A stretch of DNA of 64,000 bases, from positions 124,001 to 188,000 of the forward strand of contig JASANE010005263.1 in assembly GCA_030248225.1 (NCBI GenBank). Reading direction: 5' to 3'. Source of the DNA: Trileptium ribeirensis (lineage: Eukaryota > Nematoda > Enoplea > Enoplida > Thoracostomopsidae). The notes beneath the pieces are model-generated. The model worked only from the letters and a program-made list of their open reading frames with translations, searched no databases and was not told the origin of the DNA. Position numbers and translations under genes: made by a program. Positions 52,801-61,800 of this stretch are shown here, in pieces. Position 1 is the stretch's first letter. Each line of letters starts with the position of its first letter.

Positions 52801-55800
52801 CCGATGGAGAAAATATCGTTAATTTTAGCTGCACAGAAAACAACCAGGGATCGTGAACTGGGACAGGTTAAAGTTTTTCCGCGGGGCTCGAACTCGAACT
52901 AAGAAACCTAGGAGGAGATCCAAATTCATGAGGCACCATTCCCCTACCGGGGCTGACTTATATTGGTCTATCTCCCCTATAGGCTTGCCGCCCCGCCCCC
53001 CCCAGACGTTGACCCTATTGTTGAGGTGCCGCGACCCCGAGACCCCGATATTGCTGCCCACGACCCCTAGATCGAAAATGTCGGAGTCGCCATTGTTTTT
53101 TTTGAAAATTTTCCAAAATTTTCCCTGCGGGGCCTAATTTTAGAGTTGTATGGTGGCGAATATTTAAATATAGTTAAAATCACTCAAAAAATTAAAAATA
53201 CTAACTTTTTTAGTGTATCTTTGCTTGTACAGCAGTCGCCTAAACCCTAAACGCAAAACCATAAAAAGTTGTGCTAGCACTATGTCGCTGTTCTTTTATT
53301 ATTATAAAATCTTAACAGATTTTATAGTAACATAAGAACAATAGCATAGTGCTAGCTAGTCAAAAAACGACCCAAAACAAGCATCCAGTTGCCGCCGCAG
53401 CAAATTTCTGAAACAAAAATAACATATTAAAAAATTTGTATGTTGACCCCTATAGGGGCCTCCCCCCCGAGTCTCGGAGGGGGGGGGCTGACCCCGAGAT
53501 TTTTCAGAATCTCTGACCCCTATTTTTTCCGGCCCCTATTTAGAGAAGCCAAATTTGCATATTAATTGTGTTTAATAAAAAAACCGTTTCATTTAGACAA
53601 TATGTTGTAGATTTTCGATATTGCAAATATTTTTTGTAATTATTGAAATATCAAGTCTGAATTCATATCGACTAGGGTTTTATTTTTCCATAGATGGTCT
53701 AATTTATACATGCGAATTTTACAATAATTTTTAGTTGTATAATAACCCTATACATAGGTTGAATATGAAATTTTGGTTCCCGCACAGTGCTTTAGGACTT
53801 CTAACCTCTTTCAATCTATCAACATAGGGATATTATACAAGTTCTATAATATACTACCCAACTACCGTAGTGACTCTTTGAAAATGTTAAATTACTTTTT
53901 TGTAACGGAAATTGCCTAAAGTTTTAGTGTCTCGAAAAGATGGGAATCAAAATATAGACCAATAAATTTTTATACCTAAGTGGAAGAAACAAGTACTTGA
54001 TGAGATCCAGAGATTTTGTAATTTAGCCCTGAGATGACAGGTTGTGCAGTCTCAGATTGGCAGAAACAAAGGCATTTATACCCCTATATGTGGAACCTAC
54101 ATGTAACAGGGCCTAACAACCAACACGGTAGCTGGGAGTAGTTAAATAACAGTGACAATGGGAATATATGTAGAGCGAGCAATCTAAGTCTCAAAACTGC
54201 AAAAAACTTGCGGCAACCCAAAAATTTCGAGCCCTCAACGACATCTGTCCGAGCAGCCCTTATTGAGTTATGGGTGTTACCAAAATTATTGCAATTAAAT
54301 GTTGTAAGGCCTAACTACCAAAACGGTGGTTGGGAGTAAATAAATAATACAAGGTCCGCTAACTATGGTAACTGTTAATAGGGTTATGTTGCGCTAAATT
54401 CTAAACAGAATGCAAGCTACTAAGTGTTTTTTATGCAATGCTCTGTTTATAATATTTGTAGAAAACATTCGCATTACATATTTCAGGTGACACCATTATC
54501 AAACGTTCGAGCTCTTGCCGAAAACAAATACATTCGAATGGTAATTATTGCTGGAACTACTACTATGGCATCCGTCATAAATAATGATTGATGCTCTTCT
54601 CGAATGGAGATAATCATTTCTGGCGCATATATACTGTATTTTTACGTTGGCTTTCGGGATAATCATAGTGTTAAGTTCAGACGACCGTGGACTATTTTTG
54701 TTTGTGAATTTCCGGCCTAGCCTGGTTTAATTAACAGGGTTTAATTGGACTACAGTTCTTTTCACGTTGTTATGTTACATCCTAGCTTTTTCTTTGTATA
54801 ATTCCTGTGCTATTAAGGCCGTGTTCACACGGCGTAACATCCGAATCAGATCGAAACTGATTTGTGCCCACATTGCATCTGTTTCAGCATGACGAACTTT
54901 ATACCTACGCGTCAGGGAATAACCGGAATTCCGGTTCCGGCGAAAATGGAGTTCCGGTTGCGGTTCCGGCAAAGGGCAAAAACCATACCGGAACCGGAAT
55001 TCCGGTTTAAAAATTTTGTTTGAAATTTTCCACGTTTTTTGCTTCATCCTGTAATCCAAACATATGTAATATATATTATACAATGATCAAGCTCCAATAC
55101 AACCAAGCAAAAGAAAGGATTAACTAACCAATTAGCCGTGTGAAACGTAAGTAGGACGCATAATGTGAGCAGGAATTTTTCATAATAACCTGCAGGAGTT
55201 TGTTAAATCAAAGCCAGGTTGATGCCTGTAGCAGCTATTTTACACATCCAGAAGTCTGTGGGATACGTTTGAATTAAACCGGTCCAACCCGGTAACAGAG
55301 TATGGCTTACGCAAAAGTACTTAGGGTATGTTTGGCTAACATAAATTGCGTCAAGCACCCGCCAGTGCGCTTGTAACCTTGGTAAATCATTCTAAATTGA
55401 AGTAAACTAACGTTATCTGCAACGCAGCTAGAGACTGCTTTCTTGGCAATGCACTGTATTTATTGAAACTGTGCGAGCAGCATCAGAGTGTGTCTCATTT
55501 ATAGCATTCTGATTAGAAAGTTATCATCATTATGATCTAACTGACGGGCACTGTTTGTTCAACGCTAGCGTAAACAGTGTTTCTGACCACTGATCAGAAA
55601 ATTACCTTCTATCTATTATTTTCTCTTAGAATCATATAAACCAATGATTTTAAATTTCCTACAGAAAAACATGCAACAAACGTATGTGTAGTAAAGGTAG
55701 GCGACTGGACACAGAGCGAAAGTGTGTATTCTACGCTCCAAGGTTTGTATGCACATTCGATTTGACGCAGTATAGGCAATGGGGTATAGCGGAAGACATT

Positions 55801-58800
55801 TTTTGCTCTGAATGTCCAAAAACCGACATATTTGATCGATAAATAAACATTATTAGCTTGCTCAGTCTCTTTAAATTTTGAGAAAGTCAATAATACCATC
55901 GCAATACATTAAGTTTAATGTAAAGGTTATTTTTAATGCATTTTAAATCCACTATTATACCTTCATTTCTTCCATCATCTGTTTTACTGTATATAAATTT
56001 CGAAGACCAGGTTCCGGTTCCGGATCCGGTTTAAATGAACGGTTCCGGTTGCGGTAAATTTTGGTTTCGGTTATTCCCTGCTACGCGTGTATTTATGTGC
56101 CATTTTTCATATAACATCCAATTCGGATGAGACAAGGTTTTACATCCTCCGTCGTATCGGATCGGATGTGATGTGAGCACTCGAAATAAAATACACGTGC
56201 AAATCGGATTGCTTCGGACGCAATGTGAACACGAATAATACAAGGCGTTCACGTCGTTATATTATGCGAAGCTGAAGTTATTTGGATGAAATGTCTGCCG
56301 ATTGTGCGACCTGTTTCAGTACTACCATTTGAGTTTTGTTTCAAAACAGTTCCTCAAGTACCGGGGGTTTTTTCGGGTCCAAATTCTAAGGGGAGCCTAG
56401 GGGTGGTGCCCCCCTTAGCACGGGGTGGCAAATCATTTTAGGGGGTGAATGACACATAATATACATTTTATATTTATGCCGTACACTACCCAGCGGATCA
56501 TAGCTACCGCTATGCGTTGTTCCAAATCCTTACATGTAAATTTGCTTACCCTCAAAACTTTTAAACATTTCTTTTTAAATTCTTTGATCAGCTCATGTTA
56601 GAAACAAAATGGAGGACTCTGTATATTTTGTGCCTGAGTTCGCGAGTATTATTTCCGAAATTCGGTCTGAAAACGTGGTAGCTTGGGAGCTATAAATATC
56701 AGCGGCGTCTATCGAGCTACACACGGTCCTCAATCACGTATCCTTACATGTTCAACGAGCAACAACGAATTATCAGCACAGAAAAAGAATTTGCGACATA
56801 TGCTAATGGTAACTATAATTTTTTTAATTACATTTAAAAAATTCTCGGGGGGGGAACTCGAAATCCTAGGGTGGTGGTTTAGAGGGGGAGGATGAGGTTT
56901 AGGGGTGGTGGAGCCGGGTTTAGGGGTGGTCCCCTCCTAGCCCCCTATAAAAAAACCCCGGCAAGTATTTTGTACAGCATTATTATTATTTTATAATATT
57001 TTCTTTGTTATTTTAGATTTACGAAGCGACTACGACGATGTCTGATCCTGACAATGTTTATGCGACACTCAATTGCGCCAATATGTCAGCTTCGATCGAA
57101 CTAACAAAACTCGAACTCAGCGTCCTCGACTCGTTAACGATGACTATGGTCAGACAGGTAGGTTAGGTAGTTAAGTAAGCAAATATTTAGGAATTGTAGG
57201 ATATAGGCGAGGAACCCTCAGTTTCCTGTAAATATGGTTTGACGACCACAATGTCACAGTTTTAACAGCGGTAGCTATCTGAGAGTGGAGTCGTTTCTAT
57301 TTTGGTGTGGGGATAGAAAGAACTACTCGTACTTCACCGATAGCACATGAATTCCTTTACAAGTGATATATGCTTAGCTATAAAAGTCGAAAGCTCGCTT
57401 ATTATTTTGTGCATTTATTCACAGTAGTCCGCTTGGTTGCTAGGTATTCCTAGGAGTAGGCGGCCAGAGGAGGAACTAGAAAAATGTTCTTTAAAACTCT
57501 TTATACCTTGGGGGAATGAAACAAAACGAGCGACGCGAGCGGAAATTTCTCTGGTGACGTACTGCTTGCAGAATGCGTTTGACCTGTTTGCGTCCACCTT
57601 ATCACATCGATCGAGGAATGAATTTTTATATTTCCTGTTAGACGAGTAATGATGTATCCGATTTTCTTTTTAAGGTGCTTTCGCACGTTCAAAAATTTTG
57701 CTCAAGATTAACTTACTTGTAGTGAAGCAATATATCGAATTCCGATGCTTCAAAATTTGAGTTCACAAATTTTTAGGTAACACATCTTCATCGACTGTAA
57801 AGGAACATTCTTGTCAAAATTTTGAACAGTGTTTACACCCCCAAATTCACCAAAAATATAAACAGTAGATGCTTTCAAATTTTGATCAAACATCACGTAA
57901 TGTTTTAGCATATAAGCGCGCCTCTAACGTATCGAGCTAAGTTCGTCGTTTTTCCCTGAATTATTTGTTTTTTTTGCCATACGGAGGACCAAATACCATA
58001 TGGCTACTTCCACAGGCGTGGCATCATAAATAGGGGCCGCCATTCATGTTCGCAGAATCCTCTCTTGGAACGCTATGACTCTGATGTTATGCAATGTTTT
58101 TGAGAGCAACTATTTCCGAGCTATGCGTCAAAGTTTAAAAATTAACCCAAAAATGTTAAATTTATAAAACTTGACTAGCTGAGTTTGGTGCTTGCTTCAC
58201 GTGGTCAGTGGATTTATAGATTAATTTCCTACCTAATTTACCACGTTGTGGGCATGTATCTTTTTTAGCAATAATTCGCTAACTTGTTGTTTTGTCTATA
58301 TGTATCCACAGTGGTTTAGCTTATTGCGATATGACCAGAGGCGTCACATCATAAATAAAGAGACCGCCCTTCATATCCGCAGAATTGTTTCTTGGAACGC
58401 TATAGCTCATGTGTTGTGTGTTTTTGAGAGCAGCTATTTCCGATCTGTATGAAAGTTTTGAAATAGCCCTAAATTTAAATTTTAAAAACATTGACTTCTA
58501 CAGTTTCGCGCTTGCATCAGGTGATCAGTGACTTTATAGCTGTCATTCGCTAACTAATTCACCATATTGTGGACATTATTACCGCTCTGGATCGTTTCAT
58601 TTTGGCATCCGGATAGTTAAATTTTAACATTTTTGAGTTATTTGTATGTACATTACTCGAATGGTGTATGGTATATGCGTTGTGTGTCCAGTGTCCATGA
58701 AGCAATCGCGAATTCCCTCCAACGGAAAAGGTTATTAAAACACAAAAATATTGCTTGGATGGAAGTACATGGCAAATGTTGAAAGTTTCCAAGCTTTTAT

Positions 58801-61800
58801 TCATCGAAGGAATGAGCAGAAATCCTAGCGGTTTTGCAATGTGCTGAACTGCATTGCTTTTATACTATGTATCGCATTATTCTTTATGGGGCAGAGGTTC
58901 CAAATTCAATTTGATACCTCAGAATTATGGTCAACCTAAAAGTATTTTTAGTTTGATATTTGCACATGTTTAGGATGCATAGTAGGTTCCTGGGTTGTCT
59001 AAAATGTATGTAACTACGGCGCGGTTGGAGTCAAGCCTGGTGTTTGTGAAGGAGTAAACTCCACCTCTGTTTACCGGCGCGGCTACGCCAGTAACCTGTT
59101 ATTCAAATTTTCAAATACATTATTGTGCCATGAATAGTGCGGAAGTAGTTGGGCCTTATTGATTAAGTTCAGTATTTTAATCATAACTCTGGTTTCAATA
59201 CAGGCTACTAAAGTATAAATAGTCTGGTGGTTTTTCGGTCTCTGACACTTAGGGGGAGGTCGTGACTAGGGATCGAAATTTTTTGCAGAAATGTGGCAAA
59301 AATTTTGCAAAAATCGGGCAAATCAGCAATATTTTAGCAAAAATTAGGGAAAGTAGGCAAAATTTTTGAAAAATAGGGAAATACTCTACGAAGCCAAATT
59401 TGTGGTGGTCAAAACTGAAAATTTTAGGGGTCATTTTTCTTTTGAGGTGAGGTGATTTTTAGGGGTCAGCCTACCTGTAAAAACACCGGAACTATAACTA
59501 GGGATCAAACCATGACTTTGGCAAAATATCAAAAATGCTAGTAAAAATTGGGAAAATTCTAAGAATGGGAGAAACGAAAATTTTTGGAGCAGTGGTCGTC
59601 TTACGCATTACACAAGGTAAATGAGAGTCGCCCACTCCTCCATTCGCTTATATAAAATCCAGGGACAATCACAGGTTACCAAATCTAGCCTCGCCAAGTA
59701 GAAGAAATACAGAGGAGACCGGCAGCGAAACATCAGGTTTGTGCATGCAAGTTCTTTCTTAAATGCGAATCGTTCTTACTTTTTCTGCATTAAAAACTTG
59801 CAGTACGAAAAAATCAGCCAATATGTGTTTCTGGTGTTTGCGAGCTTCTCTCTTTTTAGCCCGGTGTGTCAGTTGACGACGCGGTGGAGTTAACGCCTTA
59901 CCTCGAGCCGCGAGCTAGCAAAGACTCACAATTGAGTTTTGCGATCAGACTCGGAGCGACGTCTGCTCCGAATCAGCCGATTGAGATGCCCCAAAAATTG
60001 CGAGGAACGCTGTCATACATGATCTCTGTAAGTTTGGTTTTGATCATACATTCCTGAGTAAAATACAATTTGGAAGGTATTAGTCACAAACGGTCAGCAG
60101 TTGCTTTCTCGCATATATAAATGAAAATTTGCGGATAGTCAATATAAAATGTTGGCGTGTTTTTAAATAAATTAATTAGCAGCAATTTTTAATAAACGCG
60201 GGGTTACTAGCTTCTCCGCGTAGCCTCGCGGATCGCGGGGCGCACGAAGTGTGACCCTCTTCGGAAAGGGAGGGCATGAAATTGGGCACAATAGTGACAT
60301 ATGAACATTTTCCCGAGCATTTCAAGTTTTACAAATCGAAAGGAATGGTGTAAAGCTGTAAAAATGGTTTTTTCAAAATTTTTGGGGCTAAAAATCGAGA
60401 AAAGCTTTGTAAACTGTAAAATTTTACAGTTTGGGGCTAAAAATGGAAGTGGGAGCGCCGAACATTTTTCGGGGGTGGGGGTGGTAGAGCCGAAAAGCTA
60501 CCCCGCGTTTTAGGGAAACCAGGCTCATCACTATTTGGTTTCACCGCTTTAACATAAACAGCATTAGGAGTGTACTAAAAACACGTGCTGTGAAGAAAAC
60601 AACGGTGTGTATTTCTGAAATGATGGTTATGATCTCTTTGCATTTTGTGGAAATCAAAAGCAGGTCTGCCCCGATATTTCAAACCAGCTCAAGATTTTCC
60701 ACAGAACTAGAAATTCAGCTCAATTTCTGCAGTATTTTACTCTCAAAAATTGTGCTAAAGTTTGTGTATTTCTCTATGTTAATTTTATAATTTTCAACAC
60801 TATTACTAGTAGCTTGTGTTATCGTCATGATGGTGAGTTTTGATTGTTGAATATCTGATTTAGCCAGACGTACGTAACTATATTGAGCAGAAATTTACAA
60901 ATGAAGCCGAATATCAGCCACGTTGCTTGAACAGTTGAGGATATATACCCAGTAAATCCGGATTAATGAGTCATATTGTGCAAGAAATTGTAAGAAAGTT
61001 TAGAGGATATAAGTCTTTAGAGGAGATATTGCCGTTTTACTTGTCCCATGAGCGCATACAAAAACCCGCTTTGATCCAATACTGCAGCGTTAATAATGAA
61101 AACAGCAGAACACGACTAGCAGATACATTGAGCATGAATTACTCCCCAAAATGAGACCACAAAGGTTAAGGAGATATTACCGTTTTCTGGTATTCTGGGT
61201 CTCATGGGAACATTTATAAGCCACTTTTGACCCAAATCCCACATTCTGAAAGAGCCGCGTAGCAAAGCTTTATATAAAGTTTTCTAAACGATTTTTACTC
61301 TGCAAAATGAACCTAGATTTGGCTCAGATAACTACACTAGTTGTCGAGATACAATGAATAACGCGATTTTCAGGCCCTTTTGCGACCCCACCCAATCTAA
61401 CTTCTTCGGCCCGCTATTTCGGGTAGGAGATCTTGGAACTGGCCTTTGCGTCTAACTAAACGCATGGTGCCCGCGACGGCAAGAAATCAGGACAAACCGG
61501 GATAAACCTGGAGAACAGCGCCAACCGGCGAAAACGGGTAGAATTTCCTAGCGAAGAATAGATTAGCGTTTGCAAAATGGCTACTTTGGATCAATTCAAG
61601 ATACTCCTCGGTCCCAATCCAAGATATTTCCCATACTGTTTTCTATGTTCCTAAGGCATACATATACATACTTAGATTCTTATTGCGCATGGTTCGCGTC
61701 TTTTGGCCAAGATTTAAGCCTATTCTAGTTTAACGTCAAAGAATTTAAGCTTTTTTCTTCAGTTGACATGAAAATATTTTTCGTCTAAAATATTTCACTT

